Shown piece after piece: positions 28,456 through 36,958 of a stretch of 64,000 nt of DNA (the first letter of the stretch is position 1; every line of letters starts with the position of its first letter). Source of the stretch: Microlunatus parietis (GTDB lineage: Bacteria; Actinomycetota; Actinomycetes; Propionibacteriales; Propionibacteriaceae). The notes beneath the pieces were generated by a model. That model made no database searches, was not told the origin of the DNA, and saw only the letters and a list, made by a program, of their open reading frames with translations. The position numbers were made by a program, and so were the translations under genes. The stretch spans positions 2,604,001-2,668,000 of the forward strand of contig NZ_JACCBU010000001.1 of the NCBI RefSeq assembly GCF_013407955.1, in the 5' to 3' direction.

Positions 28456-29127
28456 TCATCCGAGGGAGAACGTCTCGCCGCGGGACGCCATCCCGTGCAG
28501 CTCGTCGCCCAGGTCTTCGCGCCCCGCAGCGAGCATGCCGGGCAGCAGTTCGGGCGCGTCGATCAGCGCCGCGAAGGCGTACGCGATCGTCACGTCGTGG
28601 TCCGGCCGGTGGATCACCTCGATCGGGTCGCCGGCGCTCAGCTCGCCCGCCTCGATGATCCTCAGGTACGTTCCCGGCCGCCGGTCCCGGACGAAGTGCT
28701 TCAGCCAGCCGCGTTCGCCGGTCCAGCCGCGGAACGTCGCACACGGGATCCGCGGCGACGTCACCTGGACCACCACCTGGGCGCCGATCCGCCAGCGCTC
28801 CCCGATCCGGGCCTCGTTCACGTCGATCCCGCCAGTGGTCAGGTTCTCGCCGAAGTAGCCGTGGGCCAGTTCCCGGCCCAGCCGTTCCGACCAGGCGGCC
28901 AGGTCCTCCCGCTGGAACACGTAGAGAGCCTGATCGTCGCCGCCGTGATTCTTCCGGTCACCGATGAAGTCGCCGACCAGGCCGCTGCCGAGCCCGCCGT
29001 GCTTCGGCCCGGGCGGCCGGACCTGGACCGGTCCGTCCACCGGCCGCTTGTCGATCCCGGTCGACACTTCGGCCTTGTACGGATTCGGCGCCGCCCGCCC
29101 GACGTTGATCGACGCTAGATATCCCAC
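28456..29127 (-). CDS. MOSC domain protein (YiiM-like)
   Basis: A 223-residue protein. VGDFIGDRKNHGGDDQALYVF is the conserved beginning of the MOSC core, GENLTTGGIDVNEARIGERWRIG follows, and VTSPRIPCATF contains the conserved Cys that in MOSC proteins binds the molybdenum cofactor sulfur. YiiM-type members reduce N-hydroxylated bases such as 6-hydroxylaminopurine. GTG 29127 is chosen because the domain begins YLASINVG; a TTG at 29148 is the alternative. It overlaps nothing but directly follows the MerR gene on the same strand, so they may be co-transcribed. Confidence 0.87.
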   Translation of the reverse strand: MGYLASINVGRAAPNPYKAEVSTGIDKRPVDGPVQVRPPGPKHGGLGSGLVGDFIGDRKNHGGDDQALYVFQREDLAAWSERLGRELAHGYFGENLTTGGIDVNEARIGERWRIGAQVVVQVTSPRIPCATFRGWTGERGWLKHFVRDRRPGTYLRIIEAGELSAGDPIEVIHRPDHDVTIAYAFAALIDAPELLPGMLAAGREDLGDELHGMASRGETFSLG

Positions 29128-29137
29128 CCGGCCGAGC

Positions 29138-29521
29138 CTACGGTTCAATGCCCTGCCGGTCCGACGGAATTTTCTCGGGTACGGCAGCCAGGTCGACGAT
29201 CACCCGCTCCAGCGCGGCGGCCGTCCGGGTCAGCTGATCGGCCTCGGCGAGGATCCGGGCCCGTTCCTCACCGAGCCGCCGGGCCAGATAGGGCGTCCGC
29301 AACGTCGGGTCGGTGAGGCACGGCAGCACGTCCAGGATGGCGCGGCTGCCGAGGCCGGCGTCGAGCAGCCGGCGGATCAGCGCGACCCGCTCCACGGCCC
29401 GGGCGTCGAACACCCGCTGCCCGCTGCTGGTCCGATTCGCCTCGAGCAGGCCCTGGCTCTCGTAGTAGCGGATCGACCGCACGCTGGCCCCCGTACGCGT
29501 CGCCAATTCCCCGATCCGCAT
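29138..29521 (-). CDS. MerR family transcriptional regulator
   Basis: A 127-residue protein with the MerR N-terminus MRIGELATRTGASVRSIRYYESQGLL, wing GQRVFDARAVERVALIRRLL, then a coiled-coil helix. The C-terminal part lacks a metal-binding Cys cluster; a single Cys lies in VLPCLTDP. ATG 29521 has GGGAGG 9 nt upstream. The divergent promoter with a 19-bp spacer containing an 18-bp dyad (29536-29566) indicates that it activates the deaminase-oxidoreductase pair on the plus strand. Confidence 0.88.
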   Translation of the reverse strand: MRIGELATRTGASVRSIRYYESQGLLEANRTSSGQRVFDARAVERVALIRRLLDAGLGSRAILDVLPCLTDPTLRTPYLARRLGEERARILAEADQLTRTAAALERVIVDLAAVPEKIPSDRQGIEP

Positions 29522-29535
29522 GGCATCATCCTCCC

Positions 29536-29566
29536 TTGACCCTGACATCGACGTCAGGCTCTATCG
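29536..29566 (+). promoter_or_regulatory. MerR-type promoter with dyad in a long spacer
   Basis: TTGACC (29536-29541) and CTATCG (29561-29566) are separated by 19 bp, and the spacer contains CCTGACATCGACGTCAGG (29541-29558), a dyad with 6-bp arms. Over-long spacers holding the operator are the hallmark of MerR activation. The predicted transcription start falls on or next to the ATG at 29574, so the mRNA is probably leaderless. Confidence 0.75.
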
Positions 29567-29573
29567 TCCCGGC

Positions 29574-30095
29574 ATGACCCAGGATCTGATCCCCAGCGGC
29601 TTGACCGAACTGCTCGACTCGACCTTGCCCGAGACCGAACTGCTGGCGCGCACCGTACGGCTCGCGGAGGAGCACGCCGCTGCCGGCCACCCGCCGTTCA
29701 CCGCCGTCGTGGTCCGGGACGGGCGGGTGATCGGTGTCGGAGCCAACCGGATCCTGATCGACTCCGATCCGGCCGCGCACGGAGAAGTGGAGGCGATCCG
29801 GGACGCCGGGCGGCGCGCCGGGCTGGAATCGCTGACCGGGTCCGTGGTGCTCTCCAGCTGCGAGCCGTGCGCGATCTGCCGGACCGTCGCCGCGGCCGCG
29901 GGCGTGACCGAGATCGTGTACGCGGCCGGCCGGGAGCTGGTGCCGGCCGAGATCGACTCGAACCCGGAACGCACCGGCGCGCTGATGGATGCCGTCGCCG
30001 AACTGGTGCCGGGGATCGCGCGGGCCGGCGAGTCCGGGCTCTCGGCGGAGGAGCTGGCGACGCCGTTCGCGGTCTACCTCCGGACGCTCGGATGA
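29574..30095 (+). CDS. Nucleoside/CMP deaminase-fold protein
   Basis: A 173-residue protein of the cytidine-deaminase fold. The zinc site is HGEVEAI (about residue 71, usually H-A-E) and SCEPCAICRTV with the P-C-x2-C pair; the catalytic Glu is kept. The N-terminal strand FTAVVVRDGRVIGVGANR is also typical. Gly replaces Ala in H-x-E. ATG 29574 sits at the end of a MerR-type promoter. The stop overlaps the next gene (ATGA), suggesting that it works with the F420-type oxidoreductase. The substrate (guanine, cytosine derivative or other) is unknown. Confidence 0.82.
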   Translation: MTQDLIPSGLTELLDSTLPETELLARTVRLAEEHAAAGHPPFTAVVVRDGRVIGVGANRILIDSDPAAHGEVEAIRDAGRRAGLESLTGSVVLSSCEPCAICRTVAAAAGVTEIVYAAGRELVPAEIDSNPERTGALMDAVAELVPGIARAGESGLSAEELATPFAVYLRTLG

Positions 30096-30985
30096 CCGGG
30101 GTCAGGCTCGGCCTCAACCTGCCGAACTTCGGGCCGGAGGCCGAACCGGCGGCGATGCTCGGCTGGGCCCGGTTCGCGGAGGAGGCGGGCTTCGACCTGG
30201 TCGTCGTGTCCGATCACGTCGCGCCGACGCCCGAGGTGGCGGCGACCTATCCGATGCCGTTCCACGACCCGTTCGTGCTGCTGGCCTGGCTCGCCGGGCA
30301 GACGTCGACCGTCCGGCTCGGCACGTCGGTCGTCGTGCTGCCGTACCGGCATCCGTTGCACACGGCCCGGATGAGTGCGATGGTGCACGACTACAGCGGC
30401 GGCCGGTTCGTGCTCGGCGTCGGCACCGGCTGGGCCCGGACCGAGTTCGCGGCGCTCGGGCTCGATTCGGCGGTACGGGGACGCACCACGGACGCCTATC
30501 TCGACGTGATCACCAGGGCCTGGGCCGAGCCGCTGGTCAGCGCGGACGCGGCCGGGCTGAGCTTCACCGACGTCGCGACGGGGCCGAATCCGCCCGGCGG
30601 AGCGCTGCCGCTGTGGGTCGGCGGGCAGTCGCGGGCGGCGATCCGGCGCGCCGCCCGGTACGGCAGCGCCTGGCACCCGATCAACCCGGAACTCGGCTGG
30701 CTACGCGACACCGGCCTGCCCGCGCTGGTCGCCGAGGCCACCGCGACCCGGCGCGAGATGCCGTCGCTCACGGTACGGATCAAGGCCAGGCTGCAACCCG
30801 ACCCGGCACCGGCCGGTCGCCCGCTCGGCGTGGGCACGCTGGACCAGGTCGTCGCCGATGTCCGAGCCTTGGTCGACCTCGGCGCCGCCGAGGTGGTCCT
30901 GGACACCAATCCCGACCAGCCGTGGCCCCGCGACTACGCCGCCGAGCAGCGCGACCTGGCCCGGCTGCGGGACGCGCTCGGCTAG
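30092..30985 (+). CDS. LLM class F420-dependent oxidoreductase
   Basis: A 297-residue luciferase-like TIM-barrel protein: RLGLNLPNFGPEAEP at the start, AEEAGFDLVVVSDHVAPTP with the conserved SDH, VRLGTSVVVLPYRHPLHTAR, and GGRFVLGVGTGWARTEFAALG. This matches the TIGR03619-type F420 group. The ATG at 30092 overlaps the deaminase stop, so the pair is coupled and MerR-controlled. Its 3' end overlaps the convergent YcaQ-like gene by 4 bp. The substrate is not predictable. Confidence 0.88.
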   Translation: MTGVRLGLNLPNFGPEAEPAAMLGWARFAEEAGFDLVVVSDHVAPTPEVAATYPMPFHDPFVLLAWLAGQTSTVRLGTSVVVLPYRHPLHTARMSAMVHDYSGGRFVLGVGTGWARTEFAALGLDSAVRGRTTDAYLDVITRAWAEPLVSADAAGLSFTDVATGPNPPGGALPLWVGGQSRAAIRRAARYGSAWHPINPELGWLRDTGLPALVAEATATRREMPSLTVRIKARLQPDPAPAGRPLGVGTLDQVVADVRALVDLGAAEVVLDTNPDQPWPRDYAAEQRDLARLRDALG

Positions 30986-32082
30986 TCGGGCAGGGCCAGG
31001 TCGACCCCGAGCCAGTCCGCGAGGTCGCCGAGCTCGCGGTACACGTTGGCGGTCATCAGCCGGCCGAACCGTACGTCCTGGTGGATCGCGTCGACCCGGA
31101 GCACGCCGAGCTTCCGGTCCGTGGTCGCGTCGACCTTGCCGATCAGCCGGTCGCCGTACAGGATCGGCATCGCCCAGTAGCCCCAGCGCCGCTTCGCCGC
31201 CGGCTTGTACATCTCCAGCTGGTAGTCGAACTCGAACAGGTCGGCCATCCGCTTCCGGTCGAAGATCAGCCGGTCCAGCGGGGACAGGATCGCGACCCGG
31301 CCGCGGAACTCGCCGCCGAGATAGGCCGGGTCGACCCGCCACTCCCCGCGCACGCCGTCGATCAGGGCCGGCTCCCCGGCCTCGCCGACGTCGTCCGGTT
31401 CGACCATGCACTCGGGAGCACTGGCCCGCGCGATGCCCAGTGCGCGCAGCCGGCGCTCGTTGCGGATCCGGCGGGCCTGGTCGCTCGGGACCGGCGGCTC
31501 GTCGGGATAGACGCGTTCGGCGAGATCCCAGAGCCGGTCCCGGCCGCGCCGGCCCGCGGCGGCGACCTCGCCGCGCAGCACCAGCAACTCGAGCATCATC
31601 GCCAGGTTGCGATTGTTGTTCCAGCCGGAGGACTGCCAACCGACGATGCAGGTGTCCGGCAGTTCGTGCCGGGTCAGCGGCCCGTCCCGGCGCAACTCGG
31701 CGAGCACGTCGCGCCGGAAGCCGTCGTTGGCCGCCAGCCATTCGACCGGGCGCTGCCACGGCTCGGCGCCGGGCCAGGCGTTCAGCTCGGCGCGGTAGAG
31801 CGCGATGTCCTCGGGCGGCCTGAGCATCCCGCGGAGATCGATCAGTGCGAGTTCGTCGACCGCATTCGGTACGGCGTCGCGCGGGCAGCCGGAACCGAGC
31901 CGGCTCCACACCACCAGCCCGGGGTTCGGCGCGACCGCCTTGGTCGGGTCGTCCTGGAGCAGGGTCAGGTGGCGTACGGTCCCGAGCAGGTCAGCCGGCC
32001 TGGTTTCGTCCGCCGGCGCCGCATCCAGCAGCTGGGCCCGGACCGCGATCCGGCGCGCGTCCTGCCGGGACAACTGGTGCAC
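30982..32082 (-). CDS. Winged-helix YcaQ/AlkX-like DNA glycosylase family protein (DUF1006)
   Basis: A 366-residue protein of tandem winged helices. It begins VHQLSRQDARRIAVRAQLL and contains LLQDDPTK where the family has its Q-x-D/Q catalytic motif, VVWSRLG a little later, and RGRVAILSPLDRLIFDRKRMADLFEFDYQLE, the well-conserved C-terminal signature with LSPFD-like residues. Characterised relatives (E. coli YcaQ, Streptomyces AlkX) unhook DNA interstrand cross-links. GTG 32082 fits the family's N-terminus; the frame upstream is a shadow. Convergent with the LLM gene. Confidence 0.83.
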   Translation of the reverse strand: MHQLSRQDARRIAVRAQLLDAAPADETRPADLLGTVRHLTLLQDDPTKAVAPNPGLVVWSRLGSGCPRDAVPNAVDELALIDLRGMLRPPEDIALYRAELNAWPGAEPWQRPVEWLAANDGFRRDVLAELRRDGPLTRHELPDTCIVGWQSSGWNNNRNLAMMLELLVLRGEVAAAGRRGRDRLWDLAERVYPDEPPVPSDQARRIRNERRLRALGIARASAPECMVEPDDVGEAGEPALIDGVRGEWRVDPAYLGGEFRGRVAILSPLDRLIFDRKRMADLFEFDYQLEMYKPAAKRRWGYWAMPILYGDRLIGKVDATTDRKLGVLRVDAIHQDVRFGRLMTANVYRELGDLADWLGVDLALPD

Positions 32083-32235
32083 GCCGTCAGGGTAGCCCGA
32101 CCCTTCATCGTCCGAAATCAAGCGCACTTCGGCCGGAACGACGCCGATTCGGCCGGATTCCACGCGAGTGCGCGGGATTTCGGTCAGTCCAACCCGTCGT
32201 GGACAATCGCACACCGCCAATGTTTGAATGAACAC

Positions 32236-32991
32236 GTGGAGAGTGCGAATCGGCAGGAGGTGATCCTGCGCGGCCTGCGGGACCGGGGGCGGGTCTCGGT
32301 GGACGACCTGGCGCAGGAACTGGACTGCTCGACCATGACCGTCCGGCGTGACCTGGACCGGCTGGCCGGGATGGGCCTGCTCCGGCGGGTGCACGGCGGG
32401 GCCGTCACGGGCTCGACGGCCGACGAGACGCCCTACCCGGTCCGGTCGGCCACCGCCGTCGACGCCAAGCGGCGGATCGCCGCGGCTGCCGCGGCCATGA
32501 TCAGCGACGGCGAGACCGTACTCGTCGACGGCGGGACGACCGCGCTCGAGGTGGCCCGGCTGCTTCATGATCATCGGCTGACCGTGACCCCGCTGAGCCT
32601 GCAGGTCGCGGCCGAACTGGGCCGGGCCGGTGGGATCCGGTTGATCATGCCGGGCGGCGACGTCCGGCCGGTCGAGCAGTCCTTCGTCGGCCCGCTGACC
32701 GTGCACGCGCTGGACACGTTGCGGTTCGACACGGCCGTGATCGGCTGCTGCGGCATCGACGCCGAGGACGGCCTGACCGGGCACGACCTGGACGAGTCCG
32801 CCGTGAAGGCGGCCGCGATCGCCGCCGCCCGGCGGACCGTCGTCGTCGCCGACGCGACCAAGTGGGGCGCCGGCGCGTTCGTCCGGTTCCACGACCTGTC
32901 CAAGGTCACCACCGTGATCACCGACGACGCGGCACCGACCGACCAGACCGCCCGCCTCGCCGAGCGCGGGATCGAGGTGCAGCGTGTCTAG
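32236..32991 (+). CDS. DeoR family transcriptional regulator
   Basis: A 251-residue protein: HTH RQEVILRGLRDRGRVSVDDLAQELDCSTMTVRRDLDRL, the family signature LLRRVHGGAV, then the sugar-phosphate isomerase-like sensor domain with ETVLVDGGTTALEVARLL (SIS-type phosphate-binding loop) and VVVADATKWG. GTG 32236 is the likely start, with TTG 32224 as alternative. A small dyad TGTTTGAATGAACA (32221-32234) directly at the start may be its own operator. The MFS gene overlaps its stop by 8 bases, so it probably regulates sugar uptake or export by that transporter. Confidence 0.88.
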   Translation: MESANRQEVILRGLRDRGRVSVDDLAQELDCSTMTVRRDLDRLAGMGLLRRVHGGAVTGSTADETPYPVRSATAVDAKRRIAAAAAAMISDGETVLVDGGTTALEVARLLHDHRLTVTPLSLQVAAELGRAGGIRLIMPGGDVRPVEQSFVGPLTVHALDTLRFDTAVIGCCGIDAEDGLTGHDLDESAVKAAAIAAARRTVVVADATKWGAGAFVRFHDLSKVTTVITDDAAPTDQTARLAERGIEVQRV

Positions 32992-34168
32992 CGCGGTCGC
33001 TGCGGTCGCTCCGTTGATCGCGAAGAAGGCCCGCCGGGCCGACTCGATGATCTTCGCCCTGAACGCGCTGCTCTACGCGGCCTGGACGCCGCACATCCCG
33101 GCGATCAAGGACCGGCTCGGGCTGCATGAGGGGACGCTCGGGCTGGCCCTGCTCGGTGCGCCGGTCGGTGCGCTGATCGCGGTGATCGTCACCGGCCCCG
33201 CACTTTCTCGCTGGGGCAGCGTCAAGATCCTCCGGATCACCATGATCGGCTTCGCCGCCTCCGCGCCGTTGGTCGGGCTGGCCGACTCGTTGCCCGCCTT
33301 GTTCGGCGCCTTGGTGATCTTCGGCGCCTTCCAGGGTTCGATGGACGTCTCGATGAACACCCAGGCGGTGACCGTCGAGCATCGGTACGGCCGGCCGATC
33401 ATGTCCAGTTTCCATGCCATCTGGGCGATCGGGGCCGCCGTCGGGGCGGGGCTCGGCTCGCTGGCGCTCGCGATCGACGCACCACTGGCGCTGCAGCAGG
33501 CCGCGCTCGGCGTGATCATGGTGGCCGGCATGATCGTGCTGGGTCGCTGGCTGTACGCCGACGATCACGTACCCGAGGCGGAGCCGGGCCGGACCGACAC
33601 CGGACGGCGGCTGAGCTGGCTCAGCCCGCGGCTGATCATGATCGCCGCGATCATGTTCGCGGCCCTGCTCTGCGAGGGTGCGGCCGCCGACTGGGCCCCG
33701 CTCTATCTGCGTGATCATGTCCATGCGCCGGAAGAACTGGCCGGACTGGCCTACACCGCGTTCGCGTTGGCGATGTTCGTCGGCCGAGCCTTCGGGGACC
33801 GCTGGGTGGCGCGGTTCGGCGGGGCCCGGGTGGTCGCCGTGCTGGCGGCGGTCGGGGCCGTCGGGCTCACCGTCGGACTGTTGTCCGGCCACACGGCCGT
33901 GGTGCTGGCCGGCCTTGCCCTGTACGGGCTCGGGATCGCCTGCATCGTGCCGGTCTGCCTCAGCGCCGCCGCCGTCGAGGCCGGCCGGACCGGTTCTCCG
34001 GCCGGGCCCGCGCTGGCCCTGGCCGACGGCACCGGCCGGACCGGGTTCCTGCTCGGCCCGACCCTGATCGGCGGCCTGGCCCACGTCACCTCGTTGCCGC
34101 TGGCCCTCGGCGTGCTGCCGGTGTTCTGCGCCGGCATCGTGCTCGCCTCGCGCGTCCTGCGCCGCTGA
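32984..34168 (+). CDS. MFS transporter
   Basis: A 394-residue protein with twelve predicted helices. The loop between helices 2 and 3 reads ALSRWGSVKILR (a degenerate MFS motif A), FGAFQGSMDVSMNTQAVTVE follows helix 4, and the second half repeats the pattern with GRAFGDRWVARFGGARVV. The MDVSMNTQ motif is typical of the fucose-permease-like group seen next to DeoR regulators in actinobacteria. GTG 32984 overlaps the DeoR stop by 8 bases, so both are translated together. Sugar transport is inferred from the DeoR neighbour. Confidence 0.87.
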   Translation: MSSAVAAVAPLIAKKARRADSMIFALNALLYAAWTPHIPAIKDRLGLHEGTLGLALLGAPVGALIAVIVTGPALSRWGSVKILRITMIGFAASAPLVGLADSLPALFGALVIFGAFQGSMDVSMNTQAVTVEHRYGRPIMSSFHAIWAIGAAVGAGLGSLALAIDAPLALQQAALGVIMVAGMIVLGRWLYADDHVPEAEPGRTDTGRRLSWLSPRLIMIAAIMFAALLCEGAAADWAPLYLRDHVHAPEELAGLAYTAFALAMFVGRAFGDRWVARFGGARVVAVLAAVGAVGLTVGLLSGHTAVVLAGLALYGLGIACIVPVCLSAAAVEAGRTGSPAGPALALADGTGRTGFLLGPTLIGGLAHVTSLPLALGVLPVFCAGIVLASRVLRR

Positions 34169-34171
34169 TCG

Positions 34172-34684
34172 CTACTCGCCGGTGCGGTCGTCGATCAGCT
34201 CGCGGACGACGTCGACGTGGCCGGCATGGCGGGCGTACTCCTGGAGCAGGTGGAACAGCACCCAGGCCAGCGTCGGCGGTTCGCTCCCCTCGGTCCGGGA
34301 CCGGGCCGACTGCTCCGACAGCTCGTGCTCGGCGACCAGCCGCCGGCTCCGTTCCACCTCCTGCCAGAACGCCGCCCGGACGTCCTCGGCACTGGTCCCG
34401 GCCGGAACCGCCCAGCGGCCCGCGTCGAGATCCCAGTCGCCGCGCGGCAGCTCGTCGCCGAGGCCGAGGAAGCCCCACTGGAGCCAGCGCCGCTCCACGA
34501 AGAGGAGATGGTGCAGCAGCTCCAGCAGGGACCAGCCGGACGGCAGCACGGCCCGGCGCAGATCCTGCTCGGACAGCCCGTCGACCTTGGCCCAGACGAT
34601 GTCGCGGTAGTAGTCGAGATACTGCCGCACCAGCTCACCGGCGTCGGTCAGGTCGGTCGGCGGCTCGGCCCGTTCCTCGATCAT
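34172..34684 (-). CDS. DinB/DUF664 family protein
   Basis: A 170-residue four-helix-bundle protein. LLELLHHLLFVERRW carries the first metal-binding His of the DinB fold and LLQEYARHAGHVDVVREL the last two, at the C-terminus, exactly the DUF664 layout. These are often mycothiol- or bacillithiol-dependent transferases. The ATG at 34684 is a normal start. It is convergent with the MFS gene (3-bp gap) and lies just downstream of the broken tautomerase-YHS gene on the same strand. Confidence 0.83.
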   Translation of the reverse strand: MIEERAEPPTDLTDAGELVRQYLDYYRDIVWAKVDGLSEQDLRRAVLPSGWSLLELLHHLLFVERRWLQWGFLGLGDELPRGDWDLDAGRWAVPAGTSAEDVRAAFWQEVERSRRLVAEHELSEQSARSRTEGSEPPTLAWVLFHLLQEYARHAGHVDVVRELIDDRTGE

Positions 34685-34693
34685 GCCGACAGC

Positions 34694-35070
34694 CTAGGAG
34701 GCCAGCGAGTTCCGGCGGGCGTAGGCGTCCCGGCAGTTCTCGGCGCAGAAGCCGTACGTCACTCCGTCATGATCAAGCGTGATCGCCCGCGGGCCGAGCC
34801 GGACCAGCATGCCGCAGACCGGGTCGACGACCCGGCCCGCCGGGATCGCGCGACCATGATCGAGATTGGCCAGGAACTCCTCGGTGAGGTGGTCCAGTCG
34901 TCCAGTTCGCGGAAGCCGAGGTGGGTCATCGCCCGGGCCCGGCGCATCGTCCCCTCCGGTACGTCCTCGTCGCCGGTCGTCAGCAGCCCCGCCACGATCG
35001 TCTCGGCCAGTTCAGTCCGGTCGACCTCGGTGAGCCCACCGCGCGGACCGATGATCTCGATCAGGTTCAT
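34694..35070 (-). pseudogene. Tautomerase-like/YHS-domain gene with frameshift
   Basis: The first ~60 codons (MNLIEIIGPRGGLTEVDRTE ... MTHLGFRELDDW) resemble a tautomerase-like domain. Around base 34890 the coding frame changes by one: the next frame reads DHLTEEFLANLDHG, then VVDPVCGMLVRLGP and YGFCAENCRDAYARR, a complete YHS metal-binding domain (DPVCGM, FC...C) ending at TAG 34694. The YHS frame has no start of its own. A one-base indel would restore a two-domain fusion. It follows the SnoaL-like gene by 16 bp. Confidence 0.75.
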
Positions 35071-35086
35071 GATCAACTTCTCCGGC

Positions 35087-35461
35087 TCAGTGGTGGGCGT
35101 CGGGGTCGAAGCCCTCGGGCGCCTGGTCCAGGAAGGTGGTCACCGCGGCGACCCGGCCGTCCGCGGCGACGGTGATCACGTCGGAGCCGGCGGCGAACCT
35201 GCTGCCGCCGACGGTGATCTCCCAGCGCAGCCGGGCCCGGTCGTGGTGGGTCTCCGGTTCCTCGGTCGCACGGACGGCGACCGCGTCGAAGTGGTCACGG
35301 AACTGGTCCCGGAAGTCGATCAAGGCGGCCGGGCCGGTGAGCACGCCGACCGGGGCGGCGTACTCGACATCGTCGGTGAGGGCCTGTTCCGCCGGTGCGG
35401 CGGCGTTCAGGAAGGCGAGGTAGGTGTCGACGGCTTCTCGTACTGCTTCGTTGGTGATCAT
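35087..35461 (-). CDS. SnoaL/NTF2-like protein
   Basis: A 124-residue alpha+beta cone-fold protein: helix MITNEAVREAVDTYLAFLNAA, then YAAPVGVLTGPAALIDFRDQF, and alternating strands ending VITVAADGRVAAVTTFLDQ, the usual SnoaL-like pattern. Members are cyclases, isomerases or binding proteins; the ligand is unknown. It is divergent from the XRE gene at 35549 and followed by the broken tautomerase gene on the same strand, so it is probably an operon mate and an XRE target. Confidence 0.78.
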   Translation of the reverse strand: MITNEAVREAVDTYLAFLNAAAPAEQALTDDVEYAAPVGVLTGPAALIDFRDQFRDHFDAVAVRATEEPETHHDRARLRWEITVGGSRFAAGSDVITVAADGRVAAVTTFLDQAPEGFDPDAHH

Positions 35462-35548
35462 GACGTCGATCCTGCGTCGCCGGTGGCGGCTGGTCGATAA
35501 CCTCCGAGGTCATTGCGTACGGACTCAGGATCCGGGCACGCTGGCGCC

Positions 35549-36331
35549 ATGATGGTCACCACGGAACCGGTCGGCACCCTGGTCCGGCGCTGGCGGGAGC
35601 GGCGCCGCCGGTCCCAGCTGGACGTCGCGATCGCGGCCGAGCTGTCCACCCGGCACCTGAGCTACATCGAGACCGGGCGGTCCCGGCCGAGCCGGACCAT
35701 GATCGAACGGCTCTGCGAGGAGCTGGAGGTGCCGCTGCGGGAGCGGAACACGCTGCATCTGGCGGCCGGCTTCGCGCCACCGCACGCCGAGCGGCCGTTC
35801 GATGATCTTGGTCAGGCCCGGGATGCGGTCCGGGCGGTCCTTGCCGGCCACGAGCCCAATCCGGCGTTGGCGGTCAACGTCCGCTGGGAACTGCTGGACG
35901 CGAACCGGGCCATGCACACGTTCCTCGGTGACCTCCCGGATCACCTGGCCGGGCCGCCGCTGAACGTGCTCCGGGCCACCCTGCACCCGGACGGCCTGGC
36001 GCCTCAGATCCTCAACCTGACCCAGTGGCACGGCCAGGTCCTGCGCCGGGTCCGGCGGCAGATGGAGCGCACCGCCGATCCGGGCCTGGCCGAGCTGTAT
36101 CAGGAACTGGCCGGCTATCCGGTCCCGGAGGAACCGGAGCCGGCCGTTCCGGCACCGGAAGTCGATCTTGTGCTGCCGTTGCGGATGATCACCGACCACG
36201 GCGAGCTGGCGCTGCTCTATGCCACCACGGTCTTCGGCTCGCCGCGCGACGTGACGCTGGACGAGATCGCGATCGAGACGTTCTTCCCGGCCGACCGGGC
36301 CACCGCCGACCTGCTCCGCGCGCTGGGCTGA
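35549..36331 (+). CDS. XRE family regulator with MmyB-like C-terminal domain
   Basis: A 260-residue protein. The HTH is LVRRWRERRRRSQLDVAIAAELSTRHLSYIETGRSRPSRTMIERL (residues 8-55). The remaining ~180 residues form the MmyB-like ligand domain with LAVNVRWELLDANRAMHTFL, LNVLRATLHPDGLAPQILN and LLYATTVFGSPRDVTLDEI, a PAS-like fold that binds fatty acids in characterised relatives. Two adjacent ATGs (35549, 35552) serve as starts. It is divergent from the SnoaL-like gene and probably regulates it; such genes often control linked oxidoreductases. Confidence 0.88.
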   Translation: MMVTTEPVGTLVRRWRERRRRSQLDVAIAAELSTRHLSYIETGRSRPSRTMIERLCEELEVPLRERNTLHLAAGFAPPHAERPFDDLGQARDAVRAVLAGHEPNPALAVNVRWELLDANRAMHTFLGDLPDHLAGPPLNVLRATLHPDGLAPQILNLTQWHGQVLRRVRRQMERTADPGLAELYQELAGYPVPEEPEPAVPAPEVDLVLPLRMITDHGELALLYATTVFGSPRDVTLDEIAIETFFPADRATADLLRALG

Positions 36332-36958
36332 CTACCGGATCACCGGGAGCACAGGATCCTCGGACCGGCCGCTGGCCGCCTCGATGAACGCCGCCGAATC
36401 GGGCACCTCCGCCAGCAGCCGGGCCGTCTCCGCCGCGGCCGAGGCCGGCGCGTCCGGCGGCAGCCCGAGGGCGTGCTGCAGGTCGTACAGGTGCACCGTC
36501 GCCTCCATCAGCGCGATCCGCAGCGCCTCGGCGAGCATGATCGACGCCGGCCCGCCCTGCCACGGAAAGATCGTGGCGCCGGGCGTCTCGGCGAGCCAGC
36601 CGGTGGCCGCGCGGGCGTCCTCGGCGAAGGCCGCCAGCAGCCGCTCCTGCCCGAGGGCGGTCACCTGCCGGCGGGCCCCGTCGGCGACCGCGGCGGCGAC
36701 CTGCTCCACCTCCGGCGAGCCCGGCACGTTGTAGCCGCGGAGCACGTCGACCGCGGTCACCACCGCCCCACCGGGCGCCTCAGCCGGCCGGGTCCGCAAC
36801 GCGATCGGATAGCCGGCGTGGTGGGCGAACAGGGCTTCGATGTCCCAGCCGTCGCACCGGGTCGGCCGCCTCCAGTCCGCCTCGGTGAGCGCCGCGCCGA
36901 GCTCCGCCCAACGCTCCCAGCACGCCGCCAACGCCGTCACTCTGTCCGGATCAGTCAC
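36332..36958 (-). CDS. MDMPI/DinB-type maleylpyruvate isomerase family protein (TIGR03083-like)
   Basis: A 208-residue protein. LTEADWRRPTRCDGWDIEALFAHHAGY is the standard TIGR03083 N-terminus (cf. C.GW.v.dl.aHl), with the first metal His; ALMEATVHLYDLQHALGLP carries the C-terminal His residues. Family members are putative mycothiol-dependent enzymes. GTG 36958 overlaps the stop of the upstream phosphotransferase gene (GTGA), so both are one operon. It directly abuts the XRE stop on the other strand. Confidence 0.82.
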   Translation of the reverse strand: MTDPDRVTALAACWERWAELGAALTEADWRRPTRCDGWDIEALFAHHAGYPIALRTRPAEAPGGAVVTAVDVLRGYNVPGSPEVEQVAAAVADGARRQVTALGQERLLAAFAEDARAATGWLAETPGATIFPWQGGPASIMLAEALRIALMEATVHLYDLQHALGLPPDAPASAAAETARLLAEVPDSAAFIEAASGRSEDPVLPVIR

